This document shows positions 29,290 through 36,643 of a DNA stretch of 59,810 nt, in pieces. The translations under genes and the position numbers were made by a program. Below the pieces are notes generated by a model. It made no database searches. It had not been told where the DNA came from and was given only the letters and a program-made list of their open reading frames with translations. Numbering within the stretch: position 1 is the stretch's first letter; each line of letters begins with the position of its first letter. The DNA comes from JBBPZA01 sp038199375 (GTDB lineage: Bacteria > Actinomycetota > Thermoleophilia > Solirubrobacterales > Solirubrobacteraceae), in contig JBBPZA010000129.1 in NCBI GenBank assembly GCA_038199375.1, positions 1-59,810 of the forward strand, read 5' to 3'.

Positions 29290-30557
29290 GGCGGCACGGG
29301 CAGGAGAACGGGTCGGCTCTCGTGGTGGCGCTCGTCATCATGACCGTCATACTCTCGCTCGGGCTCGGCGTGATGAAGTTCGCCGACGTGACCCAGCGAA
29401 AGTCGGGCGACGAACGAGTCAGGGAGACGGCCTTCAACCTCACCGAAGCCGTCCTGAACAACCAGGCGTTTCTGCTCTCCAACCGCTGGCCGGCCTTGCC
29501 ATCGTCCGCCTACCCGAGGTCTTGCACCAACGGTTCGGCGCTGAGCGGCTGCCCGAGCACGACGGCACTGACCCAGAGCTTCGCCGGCACGGACTTCCGC
29601 TTCGGAGCGAGCTGGACGGTCACCGTCCGCGACGACCTCGACCCGATCGACCCGACGAGTTGCACGCCGACGAGCACGCGTTGTTATTACACGAAATCGA
29701 CGCTGGACACGACCGCGTGCAACGGCATGCTGCCGTGCACCTGGGACTCCAATGGAGACGGCCTGCTCTGGGTCCGGGCCCAGGGGACCATCGCGGGTCG
29801 AACCAGAACGCTCATCGCCCTCGTCCGGCAGAGCCAGAAGCGCGTCGCACCGCCCCGCAGCGTGATAGTCGCCGGCAAGTTCACGACCACGAACACCGGC
29901 CGGAAGACAGTCGTGGACGAGAAGGGATGCCAAGCCAAGAACAAGCCAGCGGCTACGTGCAACACGACAGACCCGGCTCCGATCGTCGTCCGTTGCACGA
30001 CTTCGACGCCGGCGACGAGCGGTGACGCCTGCCTCGGCTATCGCGCGGAGCAAGTCGCTCCGAACAATTACCAGACCGGATATACGAGCCCGGTCTTCGA
30101 CACGAGCACGCTCGACAACATGCGCACCTACGCCAAGCAGGCCGGCTCCTACTACAACGGGACCTGCCCTGGCGTCAGCGCCCTGAGCGGCTCCCTGGTG
30201 TTCGTCGAGGGGGCGAGTTGCAGCTACAACGGCGGCGCGGCGAACTCCGCCGCCTCACCCGGAGTTCTCGTGGTCAACCAGGGGACTCTCAGCCTGGGCG
30301 GAAACTTCTCCTACTATGGCCTGATCTACATGGCCAACAACCTCCCGTCGCCGCAGAACGCCGGCAACCTCGTCATGCTCTCGGGCACGGCTTACGTCCA
30401 GGGTGCCATCCAGGTCGAGGGCAGCGGCGGAGTCAGCGCCGGGTCGAGCGGCCTCAACATCAGCTTCGACCCCAAAGCGATCGCCTCGATCCCCGTGGCC
30501 GGCGGAGGCGTCGCCCTTGCGCCGAACAGCATCCGCGAGCTGCCGCAGAGCCAGTAG
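29286..30557 (+). CDS. PilX-like pilus assembly protein
   Basis: 423 residues. N-terminus MRRHGQENGSALVVALVIMT with one membrane helix (about 10-30) and no GFTLxE cleavage site, as in PilX-type proteins. The body is rich in Ser, Thr, Asn and Cys (at least ten Cys), which suggests disulfide-stabilised folding outside the membrane. A late beta-helix-like stretch (GVLVVNQGTLSLGGNFSYYG, then YVQGAIQVEGSGGV) resembles surface repeats. Last gene of the minor-pilin operon; its 3' end overlaps the decayed membrane-protein frame on the other strand. Confidence 0.78.
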   Translation: MRRHGQENGSALVVALVIMTVILSLGLGVMKFADVTQRKSGDERVRETAFNLTEAVLNNQAFLLSNRWPALPSSAYPRSCTNGSALSGCPSTTALTQSFAGTDFRFGASWTVTVRDDLDPIDPTSCTPTSTRCYYTKSTLDTTACNGMLPCTWDSNGDGLLWVRAQGTIAGRTRTLIALVRQSQKRVAPPRSVIVAGKFTTTNTGRKTVVDEKGCQAKNKPAATCNTTDPAPIVVRCTTSTPATSGDACLGYRAEQVAPNNYQTGYTSPVFDTSTLDNMRTYAKQAGSYYNGTCPGVSALSGSLVFVEGASCSYNGGAANSAASPGVLVVNQGTLSLGGNFSYYGLIYMANNLPSPQNAGNLVMLSGTAYVQGAIQVEGSGGVSAGSSGLNISFDPKAIASIPVAGGGVALAPNSIRELPQSQ

Positions 30558-31767
30558 TCTGGCCCCAACGACGGACTGCCCTGGACGCCTGGGCGATCGC
30601 CCCGGGCGCGAGAGCGCGCACGGCGAGCCAAGCGGCGAGCGGGACGCTCCACGCGAGGTAGGAAAGCGACTGGAGATCGGCGCCGGCGACGTCGGGCACT
30701 TCCTGGAAGGTCACCCACGCCAGCACCGTCGCCACCAGCGAGATCACGGGCGGCTCCCGCTGAGCAAGTCCCTCCCACGCCGTCAGACACAGGAGGAAGG
30801 GCACCGCGTAGTAGACGTTGTTCCACGGGTCGAGCAGGCAGCGCACGAGGAAGATCAGCGCGAGCAGGAGCAGCGCGTCGAGCCGGCGATCGTGCGACCG
30901 GCGCCACCACAGGACCGTGAGCGCGATCGCCGCCAGGACGATGAGTGGGCGGGTGAGGCGCGAAAGCCACACGGGGCCGCCCGGTAGCCCGAGGCTTGAC
31001 CTGCCCATCGATTCCGCGGACCACCTCGCCGTGGCGCCCGACGAACCACCACGCCTGCCATGGCTGGAAGATCTGGCTCGTCTGCGTCACGGCCTGGTTG
31101 GCCGAGACGAAGCGCTCGTGGTCGAGCGCCGCGATGGGCGCCATCACGACCGCTGCCACCGCCCCGGTGATGACCAGCGTGCGCACGCGCCGGCCGTCCG
31201 CGAGCGCAACCACCGCGGGGATCGCGAGCACCGCCCACGGCTTGCCCGCGACGGCGAGGCCGGTGAGCACGGCGGCCAGCGCCGGCCGCCGCGCGACCCG
31301 GCCAGCGCGGCGCCGGCGCACAGAGCGCTCACGAGGAGCTCCTCGGGTGCCCGAGCTCCATCCAGTGCGCGCAGCTCGATCGGGTTGGCAGCGATGAGTC
31401 CTATCGCGGTGCCCCAGGCGATCGCCGCTCTGCCGGCGAGCGCATACGCACCGCGACGACGACTGCGAGGTCCCCCTACGGCCGCAAGGCAAGGCACGGC
31501 GAGCGTGCGGTAGACGGCGAGGTCCCCTCCTCCCAGCCGAGAGGCGGCGAGCGCGAAGGGAGCGCGCATCAGAAGCGAGCCCCCGTAAGCGGGAATGAGG
31601 GCCGCGAAGGCCTTGAGGTCCCCGCGGACGAGCACGTCGACCGCGAGGCGGGCCTCGTCGTCGTAGTCGTTCCAGGCGAACCCGTAGAGGCCGAGCCAGG
31701 CGAGGGCTGCGAGCCCGAGCGCGGCGACGGCAGCGGGAAGAGGGACCAGGCGAAGGCGCTCGATCAC
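30460..31767 (-). pseudogene. Membrane glycosyltransferase (GT87/DUF2029-like) broken by two frameshifts
   Basis: Three successive minus-strand frames together make one multi-spanning protein. Frame one (from GTG at 31767) encodes GLYGFAWNDYDDEARLAVDV and IPAYGGSLLMRAPFALAASR up to about 31300. Frame two continues ALAAVLTGLAVAGKPWAVLA and QIFQPWQAWWFVGRHGEVVR to about 31008. Frame three finishes with WNNVYYAVPFLLCLTAWEGL. The text is coherent across each break, so single-base changes disrupted a once intact GT-C-type mannosyl/glucosyltransferase homologue. Either the gene is decaying or the assembly has two indels in GC-rich runs. Confidence 0.75.
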
Positions 31768-31839
31768 GGGGCTTGCATCGGCACCGGGGCGTCGCGGCTC
31801 AAGCCGTGCCGGCGTAAGACGGTCGGCGTCCGGTGGCGC

Positions 31840-32262
31840 CTACCAGCTGCCGTCGCTCGGGCAGGCGCCGGCGCCCCTCGGGCTGCACGTACGCACGTCG
31901 CTGCCGTTGCGCTGGTGGATGAACGTGAAGACCCCGCCCGACTTCGAGGTGGCCTCGATGGTGACCCTCTGGGTGTTGCCGCTCACCGATGTGACCCTGG
32001 AGTCGGTGAGCGACTTCTCGATCGCTTGCAGGCCCGCGATGTCGACGTCGTAGGTTTCGCTGTCGACGTAGTAGGTATCGGCCGCCGTCGCCGCCGTGCG
32101 GGCGTCGGATTTCGCCGCGGCATCCTCGGCCTTGGTCTTCTGGCTGAAGAAGGAGGGCAGGGCGATCGCCGCGAGGATGCCGACGATCAGGCCGACGACG
32201 AGGAGCTCTATGAGGGTGAAGCCCGATTGGCCGGCGCAGCGGGCTCTGAGGGGGGAGGCCAT
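31840..32262 (-). CDS. Type IV pilin (second PilA-type gene)
   Basis: 140 residues. Leader MASPLRARCAGQSG is cut before FTLIELLVVGLIVGILAAIA, the conserved pilin helix. The C-terminus has a Cys pair (TCSPRGAGACPSDGSW) that would close the D-loop. It resembles the neighbouring pilin in layout but the body differs. Start chosen at the ATG preceded by AAGGA at about 8 bases. A strong hairpin separates it from the upstream pilin gene, so it may receive only read-through transcription. Confidence 0.92.
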   Translation of the reverse strand: MASPLRARCAGQSGFTLIELLVVGLIVGILAAIALPSFFSQKTKAEDAAAKSDARTAATAADTYYVDSETYDVDIAGLQAIEKSLTDSRVTSVSGNTQRVTIEATSKSGGVFTFIHQRNGSDVRTCSPRGAGACPSDGSW

Positions 32263-32342
32263 AGCGAGTTCCTTATCGTCCGCTGGCCGTCGCCACTTGA
32301 GCACGGCCGGCGTTGTTGTGACCGTGAAGTCACCCCGGAACG

Positions 32343-32375
32343 CACGACGGGCGGGCCAATGGCCCGCCCGTCGTG
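32343..32375 (-). terminator. Strong hairpin between the two pilin genes
   Basis: A perfect 15-base inverted repeat (cacgacgggcgggcc / ggcccgcccgtcgtg) with a 3-base loop lies 38 bases after the first pilin stop. There is no clear U-run, as is common in very GC-rich actinobacteria. It probably ends or attenuates the major pilin transcript before the second pilin gene, or protects the mRNA 3' end. Confidence 0.7.
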
Positions 32376-32412
32376 TTGGCTTGGGGTGTGTGGATGGTGT
32401 GAGCAGTGGTGA

Positions 32413-32835
32413 CTACCACTTGCCGCTCTTCGGGCAGGCGCCCTTGCCCAAGGGCGTGCAGGTGCGGGTCACCGCGCCTGTCGCGAGGCGGTTGATCGTG
32501 AACGTGTTGGTCGACTTGGACTCGGCGGTTACCGAGAAGGTCGTGGCGGTGCCGACGACCGTCTTGAGCGTGGAGCCGACGAGCGACTGCTCGACGCCTT
32601 CCAAGTCAGCCTGCACATTTGTGTAGGCGTTCTCGTTGGTGAAGTACGTCTCCTGCGCTGTCTGGGCGGTACGAGCGTCGGTCTTGGCCTCGGCGTCCTG
32701 AGCCTTCTGACGCTGAGAGAGGAACGACGGAATGGCGATCGCGGCAAGAATGCCGATGATCAAGACGACGACCAACAGCTCGATGAGCGTAAAGCCGGAT
32801 TCGTCCGTGGCGCGCTGGCGCAGCCTGTAGAGCAT
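32413..32835 (-). CDS. pilA: Major type IV pilin PilA
   Basis: 140 residues. Leader of 14 residues (MLYRLRQRATDESG) then FTLIELLVVVLIIGILAAIA and IPSFLSQRQKAQDAEAKTDA, textbook pilin. A C-terminal Cys pair lies in TRTCTPLGKGACPKSGKW. The ribosome site AAGGAGGG at ideal distance is the strongest in the window, implying high expression and a major pilin role. Upstream is a c-di-GMP-I riboswitch, so output should follow second-messenger level. The body is rich in Ala, Thr and Glu. Confidence 0.95.
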   Translation of the reverse strand: MLYRLRQRATDESGFTLIELLVVVLIIGILAAIAIPSFLSQRQKAQDAEAKTDARTAQTAQETYFTNENAYTNVQADLEGVEQSLVGSTLKTVVGTATTFSVTAESKSTNTFTINRLATGAVTRTCTPLGKGACPKSGKW

Positions 32836-32921
32836 GAGTGAACCCTCCTTGTGGATTCCATTGGGCCTATGAGCGCCAGACCCTCGGTCTTCCGTGAACC
32901 GTGGGTCGCAGCGCGCCCCCC

Positions 32922-33022
32922 GGTGGCAACCCGGCTTCCTCCATCCCGACGGCCTGTTCGGCCGGCGAGCGGAGGTCCCTGGCTTTGCGTCCCGCCCTCA
33001 CGAGCGGTTTGCCTTTGGCACC
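32922..33022 (-). ncRNA. c-di-GMP-I (GEMM) riboswitch aptamer upstream of pilA
   Basis: The minus strand shows the GEMM core in order: GGTGCCAAAGGCAAACC, a 6-bp stem with GNRA tetraloop (CCGCTC GTGA GGGCGG), GGGACGCAAAGCC, a second arm closed by CCTCC/GGAGG, and GCCGGGTTGCC. The outer stem is GGTG/CACC. This matches the class I c-di-GMP riboswitch consensus very closely. By my alignment the specificity base is G, which favours c-di-GMP over cGAMP. The aptamer ends about 86 bases before the pilA start. No U-rich terminator lies in the platform; the CCTCC strand could instead mask the AAGGAGG ribosome site, suggesting translational control (inference). Confidence 0.9.
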
Positions 33023-33029
33023 TCAGCTC

Positions 33030-33056
33030 TGGCACCACGACTATCGTCCGGTGCCC
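33030..33056 (-). promoter_or_regulatory. Hairpin just upstream of the riboswitch
   Basis: An inverted repeat ggcacc...ggtgcc encloses a second one (acga tag tcgt). It precedes the aptamer in the pilA leader and could be part of the transcript or an operator at the promoter. No confident -35/-10 pair could be placed here. Confidence 0.35.
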
Positions 33057-33101
33057 CCGGTGGCTTGAGCCGCGGAGCGCCGACTGGATGCAAATCTGGA
33101 C

Positions 33102-33575
33102 GTGTGTTGCAGCGCTAGCCTCCAGCGGATCCCCAGTCGCCGAATCCTCATCGTCCTCAGCGTGCTCCTCGCGGCGCTCGTCGTGGGCGCGTCGCTCGAG
33201 GCGGGTGGTCGAGATGAGCGAACGGCGACGCGGCCGACCACGCCACCGACCGGCGGCTCGCCCCCCACCCGGACGATCTCCCGGAGCATCGCCGCGACCT
33301 CACCGAGGCCTCCCACCATTCGCGCGCGCGCGGGTGACATCGTCAAGCTCGCGATCGTCTCGAGCGCGACCGGCACGGTGACGCTCGACGGCTACGACCG
33401 CATCGAGCCCGTCGGACCTCAGTCGCCGGCCCGCTTCTCGTTCATCGCCGAGCGAGCCGGCTCGTTCCCGGTTCGCCTCCGCCAGAGCCCGGCTGCCGCT
33501 GAGGGCCCGCGCGAAGGGCCGCAAGGCCGCCGGATAGGACTTCTCGTCGTCGAAAAGGAGGCCCCGGAGGGCTGA
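33102..33575 (+). CDS. Membrane-anchored cupredoxin-like protein
   Basis: 157 residues with an N-terminal membrane anchor (about 14-32), a Pro/Thr linker and a C-terminal beta domain (IRARAGDIVKLAIVSSATGT, DGYDRIEPVG, FSFIAERAGSFPVRL). The pattern is that of cupredoxin-fold domains, but the usual Cu ligands (a Cys and two His) are missing, so metal binding is doubtful. GTG start. It is divergent from the riboswitch-pilA unit and shares that promoter region. The function is unknown. Confidence 0.65.
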   Translation: MCCSASLQRIPSRRILIVLSVLLAALVVGASLEAGGRDERTATRPTTPPTGGSPPTRTISRSIAATSPRPPTIRARAGDIVKLAIVSSATGTVTLDGYDRIEPVGPQSPARFSFIAERAGSFPVRLRQSPAAAEGPREGPQGRRIGLLVVEKEAPEG

Positions 33576-34124
33576 CCACCGCGCGCTCAACCGCTCGGGG
33601 GCGGAGAACGAGCCGCAGCGACGCGCCCGCGAACCAGACTAGCTTCTCGCGCAGCCCAGCTAGGAAAACCGCGCAGCGAGTCTGGGATGACGAGCCTGCC
33701 CGTGACCTGGTCATCGTGGGCAATGCGCGCCTCGGCCGCCGGAACTTCGTCGCGATGGAGATCGTCAAGCACGCCGACTGGGGCCAAACCGCACCGCGTG
33801 CACCATCACCGCGACTGGCGCGCCCTGCAGGCTCCGCGCGTCGTCGCCAGGACGATGTCGTGCGGTCCCTCGCTCCGCGCCCTTGTGAGCGACAATGGGC
33901 GATCCCGACCCTCTTTGAGCTGGCCCTCAGCCTCGGCGAGACCTGGCGGGGTCGTAGGCCAGGGCGACCGCGGGCCTCTACCGGTCATTCCTCGGGCGGA
34001 AATAGACCGTCCGCGAGGCCGGCTCCCCCGCGCAGTTGTGTTGCCATCAGCTCGTGCTTGCGGCGCTCGACCAAGAAATGGTCGATGTCGCGATCGGACA
34101 TGCCCGGCATGGCAGACTGATGTC
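33576..34124. other. Stretch without a confident large gene
   Basis: Several short open frames overlap here and none has recognisable motifs. On the plus strand near 33660-33780 a segment reading DLVIVGNARLGRRNFVAMEI has gene-like codon use, then loses it, which suggests a remnant. A 41-codon minus-strand frame near the right end is listed separately. Base composition is slightly less GC-rich than neighbouring operons, fitting an accessory island. Confidence 0.5.
33985..34110 (-). CDS. Possible 41-residue small protein
   Basis: A short minus-strand frame encodes MPGMSDRDIDHFLVERRKHE then LMATQLRGGAGLADGLFPPE, with an amphipathic, charged beginning and a compact end. It is divergent from the 64-residue antitoxin-like gene, 14 bases away. 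A DRDIDHFLxxRRxHEL pattern looks like a folded peptide rather than random translation, but there is no ribosome site and no partner. Low confidence. Confidence 0.35.
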   Translation of the reverse strand: MPGMSDRDIDHFLVERRKHELMATQLRGGAGLADGLFPPEE

Positions 34125-34319
34125 GTGAGCACGCACATCAGACTAAGCGGCGAGTTGTCGGGGGACTACCTCATCGACGAGGTCTTGGACGACGGCCGCA
34201 TCGTGCTGCGCCCAGACACGAGCGCGGCCGGTATTCGTCAGCGCGCTGGACTTGCGCCGGTGACCGAAGAGGAGTTCGAGCAGGCGTTCGGTCATCTGCC
34301 CACCGACGGCGAGGGGTAG
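34125..34319 (+). CDS. Antitoxin-like small protein of a putative TA pair
   Basis: 64 residues. It starts at GTG and reads LSGELSGDYLIDEVLDDGRI, VLRPDTSAAGIRQ, then the acidic end EEEFEQAFGHLPTDGEG. The small acidic layout with a beta-hairpin-like DDGRIVLRPDT followed by a helical tail is like AbrB- or Phd-style antitoxins, though no named family is certain. Only 3 bases separate it from the next gene. The acidic antitoxin candidate precedes a basic partner, the usual TA order. Confidence 0.6.
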   Translation: MSTHIRLSGELSGDYLIDEVLDDGRIVLRPDTSAAGIRQRAGLAPVTEEEFEQAFGHLPTDGEG

Positions 34320-34322
34320 GCG

Positions 34323-34706
34323 GTGCCTGCATCGCGTGGGGGCGCTGCAGGTCCGCGCGTCCATTTCGACAAGCTCGCGTTCGCCGAAGACGTTTCGCAT
34401 GCGACGGCAGCCGGGCGCCGCGTCGCGCTGGATACGCGCCGTCAACTCGAGCGTGACCGGATCGACGTCGGCACGCTGCTGCGCTGCCAACGACACGGCC
34501 GCGACGGAACACGACTTGAGCGCTGCGTGAAGCTCCATCTGCCTTCTCCCGGTGGAGCGTGGCGCATGGTCTTCGAGATCACGCACGATCCTTCCACCGG
34601 CGAGCTCGTTCTGGCGTACCTCGCCTTCGGCCTCGGTCACCCGGGCAAGCCATGGCACCCATCGGCGTATCAGGTCGCTCACCAACGCCTGCACCCTGAC
34701 GAGTAG
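34323..34706 (+). CDS. Putative toxin-like partner protein
   Basis: 127 residues, basic in the first half (ATAAGRRVALDTRRQLERDR), then a strand-rich core WRMVFEITHDP and LVLAYLAFGLGHPGKPWHPS, ending AYQVAHQRLH. A small basic protein with a beta core and terminal His/Arg residues coded directly after an acidic antitoxin-like gene suggests a RelE/ParE-type or novel ribonuclease toxin, but no catalytic set can be named. GTG start. A hairpin follows the stop. Could also be an uncharacterised cytoplasmic protein. Confidence 0.55.
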   Translation: MPASRGGAAGPRVHFDKLAFAEDVSHATAAGRRVALDTRRQLERDRIDVGTLLRCQRHGRDGTRLERCVKLHLPSPGGAWRMVFEITHDPSTGELVLAYLAFGLGHPGKPWHPSAYQVAHQRLHPDE

Positions 34707-34712
34707 CTGCTC

Positions 34713-34740
34713 GGAGTTTCGAGTGGATTCTCGAACCTCC
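34713..34740 (+). terminator. Hairpin after the toxin-like gene
   Basis: ggagtttcgag and ctcgaacctcc pair at 10 of 11 positions around a 6-base loop, starting 6 bases after the stop codon. No U-run follows. Likely the end of the two-gene transcript. Confidence 0.5.
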
Positions 34741-34828
34741 CACGCTCCACCTGAGTGGATGTCGAACCGCATCCTCCCGGCCCGCGAGGTAGCCGCAGGT
34801 CAGCGCCCACCCCGTACGCTCCCGCGGC

Positions 34829-36643
34829 GTGTCGCCCCCTCTGACCCGTCGCGAGCTCGCGTTGCTCGCCATCGGTGCGCTCGCGGTGGCGGTGGCGATG
34901 CACTGGCCGCTCGTCCTCCATCTCGGCGAGGACGTGCCCAAGGATCTGGGCGATCCCCTGTCGCAGGCATGGCAGGTGGCCTGGGGAGGCCACGCGCTGG
35001 CCACCCAGCCGCTCGACTTCTTCCAGTCCAATCAGTTCTGGCCGTTGCGCGACAGCCTCGCGTTCTCCGACGCGCTGATCGGCTACGCCCCGGCGGGGAT
35101 GGTCGGCGAGGGCTTCGCGGCCGCCATCGCGCGCTACGACGTGCTCTTCCTCTTCGCCTACGCCCTCGCATTCGCGGGAGCCCACCTGCTCGGCCGCGAG
35201 CTGGGGCTGGGACGGCTGCCGGCCGTCGCGGCCGGCGCCGCCTACGCGTACGCGCCGTGGCGCCTCGAGCAGGACGGGCACATGCACGTCATCTCGAGCG
35301 GCGGAATTCCGCTGTCGCTCTTCCTGCTCGTCCGCGGCTACCGGCGCGGGCGTCCCGGGCTCGTCGTCGCCGGCTGGACGGTTGCCGCCTGGCAGCTCTC
35401 CATCGGGTTCTCCCTCGGCCTCCAGCTCGCGTATCTGATTGGCGCGCTCGGCGCCGGGTGGGCGCTGTGGTGGTGGCGGCGCAGGCCGCGCCCGCGGCTC
35501 GACCGGCGTCTGGCCGTCGGCACCGCGGCCGGCGTGCTGGTGTTCGCGGCCACCGCGGTCGTCCTTTCCCGCCCCTACCTCCGGGTCGTCGACGCCCACC
35601 CCGAGGCGCAGCGCTCCGCCGCGACCGTCGCCGACTACTCGGGGCCGGTGTGGGAGCTCCTGGTCGCCCCGGGCGAGAACCTCGTATGGGGCCCCGCGAC
35701 CGCGCCGCTGCGCGAGCGCCTCAACGCGGTGCCCGAGCAGACGCTCTTCCCGGGGCTCACGATCCTCGCGCTCGCGCTCGCCGGCCTGCGCGCCGCCGCC
35801 TACGGTCGGCGCCTACGGCTGGGCCTGGGCGCCGGAGCCGCGCTGCTCACCGCCCTTGCCCTCGGATTCCCCGACGGCTGGGCGCGGTGGCTGACGCCCT
35901 ACTGGTACCTCTACGAGCTCGCGCCGGGGTGGTCGGCGATCCGCGTTCCGGGCCGCATGCTGACCCTCCTGACCCTGGCGTTGGCGCTGCTGGCCGGAGC
36001 GGGGGCACAGCGAGCTCTCGCTCGCGTGGAGCGGCGCGGCGGAAAGGAGCCTCCGCGGCCCGGGCCCCGCGCGGCCGGCGAGCGCTCCCGGCGGCTCGCT
36101 CCACCCGCGGCCAGCAAGCGCGACAAGCGTCCCGCTCCACGCACGACCGGGAAGAGCCCCGGGCGTTCGGCTCCGCGAGCGGCCGGCGTAGCGCTCGTCG
36201 CCCTGATTCTCCTCGAGGGATCGGGGTGGGACCTCGACGGGCTGCGCCCCAAGGGGCCGGCGCACCCCACCGTGCCGACTCCGCCGCCGGGCCAGCTCGC
36301 CGCGCCGGCCCCGATGCTGCACCTGCCGACCGAAGCCGACGACAATCGCCGCTACCTGATCTGGTCGACCGAGGGCTTTCCCGAGATGGTCAACGGACGG
36401 TCGAGCTTCATGCCGCGCCAGTTCGCGGAAGTCCGCCGCGCCACCGCGCGCTTTCCCGACGCGTCCTCGACGGCGTTCCTGCGGCGGCTGGGCGTCCGCA
36501 CCGTGATCGTGCACCTGGACCGGCGCGACGGGCCCCCGCCGCCGCCGGGCCTCGGGCTAGAGCGCGAGGTCCGTGGCCGGATCGCCCTCTACGACCTCGC
36601 TCCTGCTGCTTGCGCCCGACCCGAGCCACGCGACTCGGGGTGA
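34829..36643 (+). CDS. Large polytopic membrane protein (GT-C-like)
   Basis: 604 residues with about eleven hydrophobic helices. The first external loop has GEDVPKDLGDPLSQAWQ, where acidic residues sit in the position used by GT-C lipid-linked glycosyltransferases, and later VWELLVAPGENLVWGP. A basic Pro/Arg/Lys loop (about 400-450) contains loose repeats. The C-terminal soluble part (RYLIWSTEGFPEMVNGRSSF, VRTVIVHLDRR) resembles YfhO-like proteins. Its likely role is envelope polysaccharide or glycoprotein synthesis. GTG start without clear ribosome site. It converges with the next gene, and their coding ends overlap by 87 bp. Confidence 0.75.
   Translation: MSPPLTRRELALLAIGALAVAVAMHWPLVLHLGEDVPKDLGDPLSQAWQVAWGGHALATQPLDFFQSNQFWPLRDSLAFSDALIGYAPAGMVGEGFAAAIARYDVLFLFAYALAFAGAHLLGRELGLGRLPAVAAGAAYAYAPWRLEQDGHMHVISSGGIPLSLFLLVRGYRRGRPGLVVAGWTVAAWQLSIGFSLGLQLAYLIGALGAGWALWWWRRRPRPRLDRRLAVGTAAGVLVFAATAVVLSRPYLRVVDAHPEAQRSAATVADYSGPVWELLVAPGENLVWGPATAPLRERLNAVPEQTLFPGLTILALALAGLRAAAYGRRLRLGLGAGAALLTALALGFPDGWARWLTPYWYLYELAPGWSAIRVPGRMLTLLTLALALLAGAGAQRALARVERRGGKEPPRPGPRAAGERSRRLAPPAASKRDKRPAPRTTGKSPGRSAPRAAGVALVALILLEGSGWDLDGLRPKGPAHPTVPTPPPGQLAAPAPMLHLPTEADDNRRYLIWSTEGFPEMVNGRSSFMPRQFAEVRRATARFPDASSTAFLRRLGVRTVIVHLDRRDGPPPPPGLGLEREVRGRIALYDLAPAACARPEPRDSG

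Noticed and set aside
25878..34828. Integrative element boundaries around the accessory region
   Set aside because: No integrase, no flanking direct repeats or tRNA target seen; accessory genes are present but the region cannot be called a mobile island.
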